This document shows positions 7,599 through 15,257 of a stretch of 39,409 bases of DNA, piece by piece (within the stretch, counting starts at the first letter, position 1; every line of letters begins with the position of its first letter). The translations under genes and the position numbers were made by a program. Source of the DNA: Tautonia sociabilis (GTDB lineage: Bacteria > Planctomycetota > Planctomycetia > Isosphaerales > Isosphaeraceae). Location: contig NZ_RYZH01000056.1 of assembly GCF_003977685.1 (NCBI RefSeq), positions 1 through 39,409 on the forward strand. Direction: 5' to 3'. Under the pieces are notes generated by a model. The model was not told the origin of the DNA. It saw nothing but the letters and a program-made list of their open reading frames with translations, and did not search any database.

Positions 7599-8450
7599 TC
7601 AGCGCCCCCGGCGATGCCGGCCGCGCACCCGGTGGGCGATCGCAGCGCCGGCAACCAGCGCCCAGGCCAGCACCGCGGCCGGCTCCGGGACGTTCTGGCC
7701 GCTCAGATCGTCTCCGGCGATCCGGACCGCGGCGAGGGTATCCTCGCCCGCGATCATGTCGTCGGGGGCGCCGGCGAAGGCGCTCACGATGAAGCCCTCC
7801 TTCATGTCCAGTCCTGGCAGCGTCGAGAAGCGGTCGATCGTGAACTCGAAGTCCGGGTGTTCGGCCGAGGGGTCGAACGCCAGGGCGCCGAGGTGATCGG
7901 TCAGCGAGTCGCCGAAGCTGAAGGCCAGGCCCGAGGGGGAGCGCTGGTACTCGGCCACGGTGAAGGACGCGACACCGGGGCCGGTGCCGGACTTGTTGGC
8001 CGGGACGCCGGCGACCACGTCGGGGGTGCCGTCCAGGTCCAGGTCCAGGCCGACGGCGATCGACTCCAGGCCGCCGAGGCTCGGCAAGTCTTTGCCCATG
8101 CCGACCGACAGGGCGCCGGGGTCGCCGTCGCCGTCGGCGTCGCCAGCGATGCCGAAGAAGTTCACACCGAAGTACATCCGGTCCGACGCCGAGTCGTAAG
8201 ACAGGCGCAGGTCCTTGATGTTCCACCCCGTCGTGCCCGGGAGGACGGCGTTCTGGGCCACGTCCATCGGGCTGGCCAGCCCGTTGGCGTTGGGGTTGTC
8301 CACGATGGCCACGACGCCATTGCCCTGAACCAGGGGGAAGTCCGCCTCGACATCCCCGGTCAGCTGGATGGCGCCGGCCGAGGCCGCCCTGGTTGCCAGG
8401 AGCAGGCCGATACCGACCGCAAGCAAGTTGGGGCAGTTGCGCTGCCGCAT
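7599..8450 (-). CDS. PEP-CTERM-sorted exported protein
   Basis: A 283-residue product starting at the ATG at 8450, with AAGGAGA upstream. It has an N-terminal signal peptide (residues 1-24, cleavage near AASA/GA) and a C-terminal sorting signal: VPEP at residues 254-257, a hydrophobic segment (AAVLAWALVAGAAIA), then a basic tail (HRVRGRHRRGR). PEP-CTERM proteins are processed by exosortase and delivered to the envelope or exopolysaccharide; no exosortase lies in this window. The body is acidic and beta-rich with Asp-rich loops (AGDADGDGDPG, GLDLDLDGTPD) that look like calcium-binding turns. It is homologous to the divergent gene at 8741: shared blocks include RLSYDSASD, IAGDADGD, LGGLES, DVVAGVP, FTVAEY and PDFEFTIDRFS. 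A terminator follows. Confidence 0.87.
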   Translation of the reverse strand: MRQRNCPNLLAVGIGLLLATRAASAGAIQLTGDVEADFPLVQGNGVVAIVDNPNANGLASPMDVAQNAVLPGTTGWNIKDLRLSYDSASDRMYFGVNFFGIAGDADGDGDPGALSVGMGKDLPSLGGLESIAVGLDLDLDGTPDVVAGVPANKSGTGPGVASFTVAEYQRSPSGLAFSFGDSLTDHLGALAFDPSAEHPDFEFTIDRFSTLPGLDMKEGFIVSAFAGAPDDMIAGEDTLAAVRIAGDDLSGQNVPEPAAVLAWALVAGAAIAHRVRGRHRRGR

Positions 8451-8740
8451 GCCGTGTCTCCTTCCACGTCTCGGCGGCTGATCGGCGCCCGATCCGTCGC
8501 CCGGGGCGGGCGTCGGGGGGCGTCGGACGATCGATCGGGATCCGGCCGGGGCCCGGGGCGGGCCGCTGGCCGCCCCGCTCCCGCTCCGGCCCCGGGCGAC
8601 GCTTCCCGCCCCCTCCCCCTCCCGGGGTCGAGGGCGACCCGCGTCGCTCACCGGCCCGGCCGCCTTCCCGGCGGCCCAGTTCGCGTCATGCCCGGGGCCG
8701 CTTCCGGCGCGGGCCTCCCGTGAGAAAGGACGAGGACGCC

Positions 8741-10420
8741 ATGACCGCGATCAGGAAGATCCTCCAGGCCGTACTCTCCTGGCGTCCACGCCGGGATCCG
8801 GTCGCGCGATCCGCGCGCCGGCGCCACGGGGTGGCCGTCGAGCGTCTGGATCATCGACAACTCCTGAGCGTCAACTTCACGGGAAACGTTGTAACCGATT
8901 TCCCCGATACCACAAGTCCAGGCGTTGTCGTCCTCACTCCTGAGCCAGACGACCCCAATTACCTCATCCCCTCCATCCCCCCCGAGCCTCCGGGGTTGCA
9001 GGAATTCATCCGGGTTTCCGGCTTCCAGCTCGACGCGATCCGGGTCTCGTATGACTCGGAGCAGGACACGCTGAGCCTCGGCCTGCAGCAGCCGATCAAC
9101 GAGAAGACCGGCCAGCCGGTCATCGCTGGCGACGCCGACAACAACCTCAACGGCGGCACCGTCGCCCCCGAGGTCCAGGCCCTCGACCCGAACTTTGAGG
9201 ACCCGCTGATGCTCGGCGGTTCAGAGTCGATGTTCGTCAACATCGACTTCCTGAACAACGACGTCATCGGCGACCCCACGACCATGACCGACAACGTCGT
9301 TGCCGGCATTCCCACCGGCACCGACCCCGACGGCAACGAGCTGCGCAAGATCTACACCGTCGCCGCCTACTCCGACGCGGTCGGCAGCGGCGGCTTCGGC
9401 CAGCTCTTGCCCGAGTTCATCGGCTCCTCATTCCTGAGCAATACGCCCGAGGCGCCGAACTTCGAGTTCGAGATCCGCAACTTCTCGCAGCTCTATGAGG
9501 CCCGGGCGGGGGTGCCGATGACCTCGCAGTCTCGGCTCCAGATCTCGGCCTCCGCAGGCTCGGACCAGGACGACGGCATCACCGAGGCGTTCATCCCGCC
9601 GCTGGGCTTCCAAATCGGCGACGCCACGGTGCCCACTCCGCCGCCGCCTCCCCCGCCGCCTCCTCCTCCCCCGCCCCCGCCTCCTCCTCCCTGTCCGCCG
9701 TTGGAGCCGAAGGTCCTCGTCCAGCCGCATAACCACCGCACGATCAACACGGCGCACCCGCAACTGGTCCGGGTCAACGTCTTCGGCTCGCCGAACTTCA
9801 ACGTGGAGGAGATCGCCTCGGCCAATCTCTCGGGGGCCGAGCCGCTGATCGTCTACACCCAGTACATCAACCGAGACCCGTATCTCGACGCCACCTACAT
9901 CTTCCTCAGCACCGACATCGACCCGCTGCCGCCGGGGATCACCATGGTGACCTTCTCCGGTCAGCTCAACGACGGCACGATGTTCTCCAGTCCGTTCGAG
10001 GTCTTCAATCGCGATGTGACCTTGTTCCTGGCCGGCGTGAACACGCCTCCCCAGCCGGCCCCGACGCCTCCCCCGATCCCCGGCCAGCTCTATCGAGGGG
10101 CCCAGCCGGGGGCGATCCGACGGATCCGAAGGGAGCTGGGGCCGGCGATCCGGGGGACCCTGGGGGCCGAGCCCACCCAGGCCACCATTGCCCGGCGGGC
10201 GGCCCTGGCCTCGGTCGCCGCCCTGCCCAGCGACGGGACGCTCGGCACCGGGCCGACCGTCTCCCTCGCCTCCCGTCGTCCGGCCGCGTCGGTGGCCGCC
10301 GGCTCGACCCTCCGAGGGCCGACCATCCGGCTCTCCGGCGCCGGCCTCGGGGCGACCCGGGCGGTGGCTCCCCCGACCGTGGCGGTCGACTACGGCCTCG
10401 GCACTCCCTCGGCCCGATGA
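8741..10420 (+). CDS. LEPRxLL-type planctomycete surface protein with poly-proline linker
   Basis: A 559-residue product from the ATG at 8741, preceded by AAGGACGAGG. Residues 1-30 are basic, and residues 33-43 (VERLDHRQLLS) match a degenerate form of the LEPRxLLS motif that marks exported surface proteins in Planctomycetes. Residues about 46-295 form the same module as the divergent PEP-CTERM protein (FTGNVVTDFP, IRVSYDSEQD, IAGDAD, LGGSES, NVVAGIP, YTVAAYS, PNFEFEIRNFS). A run of 18 prolines (300-317) links to a second beta-rich domain (about 325-445: VLVQPHNHRT, LVYTQYINRD-like strands, TMVTFSGQLNDGTMF). The tail from about 455 is Arg/Ala/Pro-rich and probably disordered. Codons just after the sorting motif are unusually AT-ending. 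Function unknown; structural or adhesive role is inference. Confidence 0.85.
   Translation: MTAIRKILQAVLSWRPRRDPVARSARRRHGVAVERLDHRQLLSVNFTGNVVTDFPDTTSPGVVVLTPEPDDPNYLIPSIPPEPPGLQEFIRVSGFQLDAIRVSYDSEQDTLSLGLQQPINEKTGQPVIAGDADNNLNGGTVAPEVQALDPNFEDPLMLGGSESMFVNIDFLNNDVIGDPTTMTDNVVAGIPTGTDPDGNELRKIYTVAAYSDAVGSGGFGQLLPEFIGSSFLSNTPEAPNFEFEIRNFSQLYEARAGVPMTSQSRLQISASAGSDQDDGITEAFIPPLGFQIGDATVPTPPPPPPPPPPPPPPPPPPCPPLEPKVLVQPHNHRTINTAHPQLVRVNVFGSPNFNVEEIASANLSGAEPLIVYTQYINRDPYLDATYIFLSTDIDPLPPGITMVTFSGQLNDGTMFSSPFEVFNRDVTLFLAGVNTPPQPAPTPPPIPGQLYRGAQPGAIRRIRRELGPAIRGTLGAEPTQATIARRAALASVAALPSDGTLGTGPTVSLASRRPAASVAAGSTLRGPTIRLSGAGLGATRAVAPPTVAVDYGLGTPSAR
9638..9691 (+). repeat. Poly-proline codon tract
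   Basis: Eighteen consecutive proline codons (CCG, CCT and CCC mixed) followed by Cys-Pro-Pro. It links two folded domains of the surface protein. Translation of such a run normally needs EF-P. The mixed codons argue that the run is kept at the protein level rather than being simple DNA slippage. Confidence 0.9.
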
Positions 10421-10456
10421 AGCCGCTTCCCTCCCGGCCGGGTCTCCAATCCGCCC

Positions 10457-10486
10457 CTGACCCGGCCGGGCCCCGCTCGCTAGAAT
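10457..10486 (+). promoter_or_regulatory. Candidate promoter of arfB
   Basis: CTGACC (10457-10462), an 18-base spacer, and TAGAAT (10481-10486), which matches 5 of 6 positions of the -10 consensus. The start would fall near 10493, with a leader of about 110 bases that contains the hairpin at 10503-10539 and the TCGAC repeats. Confidence 0.5.
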
Positions 10487-10502
10487 AACGAGGCGACCCG
10501 AA

Positions 10503-10539
10503 GGCCCCTCACCCCGATCCACGATCGGGACGGGGGGCC
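10503..10539 (+). other. Hairpin between the surface-protein gene and arfB
   Basis: CCCGATC (10513-10519) and GATCGGG (10523-10529) form a perfect 7-bp stem with a CAC loop. Flanking GGCCCC and GGGGCC allow an imperfect longer stem. It could end the surface-protein transcript or lie in the arfB leader. No T-run. Confidence 0.4.
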
Positions 10540-10548
10540 CGACTCATC

Positions 10549-10573
10549 TCGACTCGACTCGACTCGACTCGAC
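10549..10573 (+). repeat. TCGAC tandem repeat, five copies
   Basis: Five perfect copies of the 5-mer TCGAC, 29 bases before the arfB start and inside its predicted leader. Copy number of such short repeats can change by slippage. A regulatory effect is not shown. Confidence 0.85.
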
Positions 10574-10602
10574 CCGTCGCATCCCGACCCCCGGGGACCG
10601 CC

Positions 10603-11022
10603 ATGCTCCGCATCAATGACCGAATCGCGATCCCCCTGGAGGAATTCCGCTTCGACTATCTCCGGTCAGGCGGCCCCGGCGGCCAGAACGTCAACAAGGT
10701 GGCCACCAAGGCCGTCCTCCGCTGGCGGCCCGCCGACAGCCCCAGCCTCCCCGAGCCCGTCCGCCGGCGGTTGATGAAGGCCGTCGGCTCCCGGCTGAAC
10801 GCCGAGGGGGAGCTGATCATCTCCTCCCAGCGCACCCGGGATCGCCTCCGCAACGTCGACGACTGCCTCGACAAGCTCCGAGACCTCGTCCTCGAGGCCT
10901 CCTCTCCCCCGAAGCCCCGGATTCCCACTCGGCCCACCCTGGCCTCCAAGGTCCGCCACACCGAGGCGAAGAAGCAGCGCTCCGCCACCAAGCGGCTGCG
11001 CAAGCCCCCCTCGCTCGACTGA
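10603..11022 (+). CDS. arfB: Peptidyl-tRNA hydrolase ArfB (ribosome rescue)
   Basis: Releases peptides from ribosomes stalled at mRNA ends by hydrolysing peptidyl-tRNA; cytoplasmic. The 139-residue product has the class-I release-factor catalytic domain with GGQ at residues 26-28 in RSGGPGGQNVNKV, followed by TKAVLRW and the RTRDRLRN block. The C-terminal tail is strongly basic (KVRHTEAKKQRSATKRLRK), as required in ArfB to occupy the empty mRNA channel. The absence of a codon-recognition domain and the size separate it from RF1/RF2. A conserved 90-residue protein gene follows 45 bases later on the same strand, so the two may be co-transcribed. Confidence 0.93.
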   Translation: MLRINDRIAIPLEEFRFDYLRSGGPGGQNVNKVATKAVLRWRPADSPSLPEPVRRRLMKAVGSRLNAEGELIISSQRTRDRLRNVDDCLDKLRDLVLEASSPPKPRIPTRPTLASKVRHTEAKKQRSATKRLRKPPSLD

Positions 11023-11067
11023 TCCGAATCGACTGACCGGAACGGACGCCCCCCGGAGCCTCTCCTC

Positions 11068-11340
11068 ATGGCCGACCGCGACTATTCGCCCTACCAGCAG
11101 AAGATCATCAAACGTTATTACGAAAACTACGACGCCATCAAGGCCCAGCGCCTCGCCGACCTCGCCACCGAGCTCTACCTTGCCGAGGGCAAGAAGCGCG
11201 ACCGCCTCTGGAAGCAGGTCGCCGAGATCCTCACCAAGCTGGAGTTCCCCGCCTCCCGCATCGAGCACCTGCTTGCGCAGAAGAACCCCGAGCTGATCGT
11301 CGGGATCCTCAAGGAGCTGGAAGCGAAGAAAGGCTGCTGA
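11068..11340 (+). CDS. Conserved planctomycete hypothetical protein (90 aa)
   Basis: A 90-residue mainly helical protein: MADRDYSPYQQKIIKRYYEN, a second helix with AQRLADLATELYLAEGKKRDRLWKQ, and a C-terminal IEHLLAQKNPELIVGILKELE. I recall close relatives in other Planctomycetes, always of this length and without known function. No signal peptide or membrane segment. It follows arfB by 45 bases on the same strand. Its start has weak ribosome-site character (GGAGCCTCTCC). A link to ribosome rescue is only suggested by position. Confidence 0.85.
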   Translation: MADRDYSPYQQKIIKRYYENYDAIKAQRLADLATELYLAEGKKRDRLWKQVAEILTKLEFPASRIEHLLAQKNPELIVGILKELEAKKGC

Positions 11341-11482
11341 TCGCCCGAGGTCGCCCCCTGGTCCGGTGGCACTGGGGTCCCCCTCAGAGCCTCGTCATCG
11401 CCGACCTCTTCACCCTCGGCATGCCCCTGAACCTGTCCAGGACGGTCCTCGGGGCCGGAGGCCGAGCCGGATCGGAAATCGC

Positions 11483-11506
11483 TTCCGCCGGAGAGCCTCG
11501 GCGGAA
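11483..11506 (+). terminator. Hairpin downstream of the arfB unit
   Basis: TTCCGCCG (11483-11490) and CGGCGGAA (11499-11506) form a perfect 8-bp stem with an 8-base loop, 143 bases after the stop of the 90-residue gene. No T-run, so the terminator call is tentative. Confidence 0.35.
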
Positions 11507-11541
11507 ACCGCATTACCCCCCTCCGACCGGCGCAGCCGGCC

Positions 11542-11807
11542 TCACTCGACCTCCATCGCCTCCCAGCGCCGTGTCCTCAGGCTGAAGACGTCGACCCGAT
11601 CCTCGTCGTCGCGACGGCTGGATCCGCCTCGAGGTTGTCAAAGGCCCCTCGACGGACGAACCGTTCGAGCGGCTCGCCATCTCCCAGGCCCGCGACCGTG
11701 CCGCCGCCGAACAGGGCGGCGGTCTGGCGCCGAAGCTCGTCCCCCGCGGTTGCCGCCCTCGACATGGGTGGCCTCCCGTTCCCGTCCCGAACCACCATCC
11801 TTGCCAT
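11542..11807 (-). pseudogene. Truncated ECF sigma factor remnant
   Basis: From an ATG at 11807 the frame reads MSRAATAGDELRRQ, LFGGGTVAGLGDGEPLERFVRRG, which I recognise as the N-terminal leader of planctomycete ECF-type RNA polymerase sigma factors. In intact relatives this is followed directly by the region-2 motif (EAAFEALV.RHGPMVL). Here the match stops after RRG near 11640 and the frame ends at 11577 without sigma region 2 or 4. A different frame then reads DRVDVFSLRTRRWEAMEVE and stops at 11542-11544; it could be the original C-terminus brought close by an internal deletion with frameshift, which is inference. No functional sigma factor can be made. Confidence 0.6.
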
Positions 11808-11816
11808 GCAGGGCGG

Positions 11817-11857
11817 CCCGGCGACCCATCCCGATTTCTCCAGGATGGGTCGCCGGG
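11817..11857. repeat. Perfect 15-bp inverted repeat (hairpin)
   Basis: Arms 11817-11831 and 11843-11857 are perfectly complementary over 15 bp, around an 11-base loop. It lies 9 bases upstream of the ECF remnant's ATG. It could be a transcript end, a leader structure of the lost sigma gene, or the trace of a mobile palindrome. No T-run on either strand. Confidence 0.75.
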
Positions 11858-11997
11858 TCGCTGGGAGGCCCTCCTCGATGCCGTCGGGAGCCGATTCGAT
11901 CAGCCGGGGTCGTCTCGATCCGGCTCGGAAGATTCCCGCCCGATCGTCGGGGAAGGGAGGGATCGCGGCGGCATCCGGCCGGAACGGGTCCGATCGC

Positions 11998-13326
11998 TCA
12001 GGCCGGATACGTCCAGGGGGAGCGATACTCGCGCCGCAGCAGGGCGTTCGCCTCGGGGTCGCCGGGGATCTCGTGCCGGTCGTGGTCCCAGGCGATGGAG
12101 CGGCCGAGCTTGTAGGAGAGCATGCCCAGCAGGCTCATGTTCGTGGAGCGGTGGCCGATCTCGATGTCGCTCACCGGGCGTCGGCCGGAGTCGATGGCGT
12201 CGAGGAAGTCGGCGAACAGCTCTCGGATGTTCTGCTGGTCGGGCTCGTGGAGCTGCGCGGGGACGTTCACGGCCGCCTTCCTGGCGTCCCGGGGGTAGAA
12301 GGTGGTGCCGTCGAGCCAGCCGATGTGCAGCGTGCCGTTGGTGCCGTAGAAGTAGCAGCCGACGGCCTGGTCGGGATGCGTCTTCTCGGCGGTGTTGCCG
12401 GCGAAGCGGCGATGCTCCCAGCTCACGGTGAAGCTGTCGAATTCGAAGGCGGCGAGCTGATGGTCCGGGGCGTCGGACGTCTGGCGCGTCCCGTCGTTGA
12501 GGGCCGGGCCGGCGATCGGCCGGCCTCCGGTGGAGAAGACGGTCCTGGGCGCCAGCTCTTCGGTCCACCAGAGGATCTGGTCCATCCAGTGGATGCCCCA
12601 GTCGCCGAGCGTGCCGTTGGCGTAGTCGAGGAACTGGCGGAAGCCTCTCGGGTGGAGCTTCGGGTTGAAGTCGCGCATCGGGGCGGGGCCGCACCAGAGG
12701 TCCCAGTCGAGCCCGGCGGGGGGATCCTCGTTCTCGGCCGGTTCCTCGGGGCCTCCGCCATAGTGGACGAAGGCGCGGACCATCCCCACCTTGCCCACCG
12801 TACCGTCCCGGAGCATCTCCATGCCCGCGATGTTGTGCGGCGAGACTCTCCGGTGCGTGCCGACCTGCACCACGCGGTCATTCCGCCGGGCGGCCTCGAC
12901 CATCGCCTTCCCTTCGAGGACCGTGTGGCCGATCGGCTTCTCCACGTACACGTGCGCCCCGGCCTCGCAGCAGGCGATCGTGATCAGCGGGTGCCAGTGG
13001 TCCGGGGTGGCGACGATGGCGATCTCGGGCCGCTCAGACTCGATCAGCTCGCGATAGTCCTTGTACACCTTGATGGAATCGGGCAGCATGCCGCCGAGCG
13101 TCGACTTGCAGGAGGCCACCTGCGATTCGTCCACGTCGCACAGCGCCACCGGCCGGCAGCGGTCGGAGGCGATCGCCTCGCGGAGGATGTTCGTCCCCCA
13201 CCAGCCCGTGCCGATCAGGGCGGTCGAGAACGTCCGGTCCTGGCCCGCCCGGAGGATGCCCGGCATCGCGGCCAGAGCGCCCGAGGCCGACGCGGCCCGG
13301 ACGAAGGAGCGTCGGGTTAGTCTCAT
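11998..13326 (-). CDS. Tat-exported Gfo/Idh/MocA family oxidoreductase
   Basis: NAD(P)-dependent sugar or inositol-type dehydrogenase; 442 residues. The ATG at 13326 starts a twin-arginine signal (LTRRSFVRAAS, residues 3-13, then a hydrophobic run to LRAG), so the folded enzyme with bound cofactor is exported. Rossmann motif IGTGWWG at 38-44, family motif EKP at 129-131 (VYVEKPIGHT), VATPDHWHP at 105-113, and the C-terminal catalytic region with LGDWGIHWMDQILWW. Long for the family because of the signal and an extended C-terminal block ending in REYRSPW, typical of planctomycete exported members. A paralogue of the same type is at 31513-32817. Substrate unknown. Confidence 0.9.
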   Translation of the reverse strand: MRLTRRSFVRAASASGALAAMPGILRAGQDRTFSTALIGTGWWGTNILREAIASDRCRPVALCDVDESQVASCKSTLGGMLPDSIKVYKDYRELIESERPEIAIVATPDHWHPLITIACCEAGAHVYVEKPIGHTVLEGKAMVEAARRNDRVVQVGTHRRVSPHNIAGMEMLRDGTVGKVGMVRAFVHYGGGPEEPAENEDPPAGLDWDLWCGPAPMRDFNPKLHPRGFRQFLDYANGTLGDWGIHWMDQILWWTEELAPRTVFSTGGRPIAGPALNDGTRQTSDAPDHQLAAFEFDSFTVSWEHRRFAGNTAEKTHPDQAVGCYFYGTNGTLHIGWLDGTTFYPRDARKAAVNVPAQLHEPDQQNIRELFADFLDAIDSGRRPVSDIEIGHRSTNMSLLGMLSYKLGRSIAWDHDRHEIPGDPEANALLRREYRSPWTYPA

Positions 13327-13824
13327 GGCTGAGTCTCTTGATGGGCAGGGGTCGCGGGCCCGATCGCCGACGCCGAGGCCGGTCCGCCAGACAGGGGGGC
13401 CCAGACCCCTGACTCGGCAAGGCGAGGGCCCTCCTGGGGGGGAGGTCCCGCTCCCTCCGGAGTCCCGCGCTGGGGCCGGCTGCTCATGATGACATGATAA
13501 CCGGAGACGATCACGGGGAGCCGATCCCCCCGGTCGATCGGATCGGAGTCCGTCTGCTTCTCCGGGCCACGACCCGAGGCGGACCGGCCCCCGCTCCTGG
13601 GGAGATCGCGCCGGGGCCAAGCAAGCGGACGGGATGGGCCGGCCCGCCGAACCCGGAGTCGCAGACGCCCTCGCCTCGGGATGAAGACGCGCCGCAAACC
13701 CGTCGGATTCCCGACGAGCCCGGCGACGATCGGGGACCGTGCCGGCCCCGGACCCGGCCCCGACCGCGATGGGCCGCCCGTGTCGCGAAGGCGGCCCAAC
13801 GGGCCGGGGGCGATCAGCCCGGGA
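13327..13824. other. 498-bp intergenic region
   Basis: It lies between the DUF3500 gene stop and the Gfo gene start, both on the minus strand. Apart from the AT-richer palindrome and -10-like element at 13484-13499 I see nothing. All open frames here look like composition artefacts. Confidence 0.5.
13484..13499 (-). promoter_or_regulatory. Palindrome overlapping a possible -10 box of the Gfo gene
   Basis: TCATG and CATGA (13484-13497) are inverted around ATGA. The minus-strand hexamer TATCAT (13494-13499), 5 of 6 to the -10 consensus, overlaps it. No good -35 is found, so it could be an activator-dependent promoter or chance. Confidence 0.3.
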
Positions 13825-14817
13825 TCAGACCTTCTTGGCGATATTCACATAAGCGTGAACGTGAGGAGCGCCGCGGAAGTGCCAGACGAAGGTCGGCCCC
13901 TCCAGCCGCCAGATGTCCCACTCGCCGTCGTTGCCCAGGTCGTCCTGCTTGTAGAAGGCCATGTGCAGCGCGTCGAGCCCGCCGCCGGCCTCGATGATCG
14001 ACATGGCCTCCTCCACGTCCTCGGCGCGGTACGGGTCGAGGATGACCCGGATGACCGACGAAACCAGTTCCTTCTGGTCCGGCGAGAGCTCGCACAAGCA
14101 GATGCCCGGGAAGGTGCCGCCCTCGCCCTGCAACTCGACGGCGCTCTCGCGAGGGGCTTCGGCGACGAGGGCCAGCTCGCGCTGCTTGCCGTCCAGGGCG
14201 CCGAAGACCTGGTTGGCCTTCACGGTCTGGTAGTAGAAAACGTTGCCGGGCAGGCCCTTCTTGGCGTCTCCCTCGCCGTGTCCGTAGACGATCGGCCCGC
14301 CGAAGGCGGCGCCGGGGTTGGAGTTGCCGTCGGCGCGGAGGGTCAGGTGCCGGCCGGTCATCTCGAACTCGAAGGTGTCGGTGCCCGGCTCGCCGAACAG
14401 AGCGATGTGGTACTCCTCGAAGCCGCCGGAATCCTGGTCCATCTGGATCCGGAAGCGGTCGTACCCCTCGGGGCTGGTGGCTCCTCGGACGACCTCCTCG
14501 ACGAGCATCTGCTGCTCGGTGTCCAGCTCACCGATGGTCGGCTCGGTGATCGCCCAGTTGGCGTTGATCCTCCGGCGCAGCTCGTGGTCGTAGGGGAAGC
14601 AGAGCACCTCGCGCTGCTCGGGCCTGAGCGACTGATAGAGTCGGGCGGCGGCCGTCTCGGCCGCGCTGCTGGCCGTCGGGCCGTCGCCGGCTCGGGCGAT
14701 GGAGCCGCCGACCAGCGGCGCCAGCCCTCCGATCGCGGCCGCGCCGCCCACCGCCCGGACGAACTGGCGGCGGGAGAGGGTGTCGATGCGGGGCTCGTCG
14801 CAGCGTTCCTGAGCCAT
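13825..14817 (-). CDS. Tat-exported DUF3500 family protein
   Basis: A 330-residue product from the ATG at 14817. A twin-arginine signal (SRRQFVRAVGG, then AAAIGGLAPLVGG) precedes a full-length DUF3500 domain. Characteristic blocks: SLRPEQREVLCFPYDHELR, EEVVRGATSPEGYDRF, IALFGEPGTDTFEFEMTGRHLTLRADG, GAAFGGPIVYGHG and NVFYYQTVKANQVF. The C-terminus ends in WDIWRLEGPTFVWHFRGAPHVHAYVNIA; the clustered His residues suggest metal binding, which is inference. The family has no established reaction. It is divergent from the aldehyde dehydrogenase across the AT-rich island. The promoter is not clear: TAGAGT (14889-14894, minus) is a possible -10. Confidence 0.88.
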   Translation of the reverse strand: MAQERCDEPRIDTLSRRQFVRAVGGAAAIGGLAPLVGGSIARAGDGPTASSAAETAAARLYQSLRPEQREVLCFPYDHELRRRINANWAITEPTIGELDTEQQMLVEEVVRGATSPEGYDRFRIQMDQDSGGFEEYHIALFGEPGTDTFEFEMTGRHLTLRADGNSNPGAAFGGPIVYGHGEGDAKKGLPGNVFYYQTVKANQVFGALDGKQRELALVAEAPRESAVELQGEGGTFPGICLCELSPDQKELVSSVIRVILDPYRAEDVEEAMSIIEAGGGLDALHMAFYKQDDLGNDGEWDIWRLEGPTFVWHFRGAPHVHAYVNIAKKV

Positions 14818-14970
14818 GAGAACTAGCCTCCAAGCGTCACGTGGAGTGATGGCATCCAGGCCCGGCGTGACCCCACGCCGGCGCCCCGACTCTATCACAT
14901 CGCGCAGTGCCGGGTAAGCAAGAACCGCACTCCTCGGCGCAAACTCCCGTCAGCCCTTTCGTGCAAACCT

Positions 14971-15029
14971 TCCAAAAATAAAAATAACAAATTGCAAATA
15001 TAATAATCAAATAAATTAAGACTATTTTT
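14971..15029. promoter_or_regulatory. Extreme AT-rich island with a perfect TATAAT
   Basis: Only 8 of 59 bases are G or C, in a genome that is otherwise very GC-rich. A consensus TATAAT sits at 14999-15004 on the plus strand, without a recognisable -35. A-tracts on both strands suggest an intrinsically bent or easily melted region, an UP-like element, or a site for a nucleoid protein. It is shared by two divergent genes. Confidence 0.65.
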
Positions 15030-15138
15030 GAGCTGCAACGCTTGCTTAAACAGATCGTTCTCGAGCCTTGCCGGAGGAGTGCGAGCCCGTTCCCGATCCG
15101 CGACGCGGCGATCGTTCCGAAGCGGTTCGACCGGCGGG

Positions 15139-15166
15139 TTGTGAAGCGCGGTCCCGCCGGTAAGAT
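15139..15166 (+). promoter_or_regulatory. Candidate promoter of the aldehyde dehydrogenase gene
   Basis: TTGTGA (15139-15144), 16-base spacer, TAAGAT (15161-15166), each 4 of 6 to consensus. The leader to the ATG at 15258 would be about 85 bases. The TATAAT at 14999 is the alternative and would give a leader of about 250 bases. Confidence 0.4.
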
Positions 15167-15257
15167 TGAAGCAGCTGTGCCCCTCCCCGGCGGCCGCCGG
15201 GAGGGATCGGTGCCCTCTCCGCCCACCCCGCACCGCAACCGGAAAGGACGGCCCCTC

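Larger units (their letters stand above)
11341..11997. other. 657-bp non-coding region with gene debris
   Basis: It holds a hairpin (11483-11506), an ECF sigma factor remnant (11542-11807) and a 15-bp inverted repeat (11817-11857). I see no intact gene. This is the most degenerate stretch of the left half. Confidence 0.7.
14818..15257. other. 440-bp divergent intergenic region
   Basis: Divergent control region between the DUF3500 gene and the aldehyde dehydrogenase. It holds the AT island (14971-15029) and a promoter candidate (15139-15166). A 142-residue open frame across it on the minus strand looks like an artefact of the AT run, with no ribosome site and no recognisable domain. Confidence 0.6.

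Noticed and set aside
10549..10573. CRISPR-like repeat
   Set aside because: Direct 5-mer tandem copies without spacers.
11366..12115. Plus-strand frames through 11.3-12 kb as possible genes
   Set aside because: Arg/Pro/Ser-rich throughout with no family resemblance, and opposite the recognisable sigma remnant and the Gfo C-terminus.
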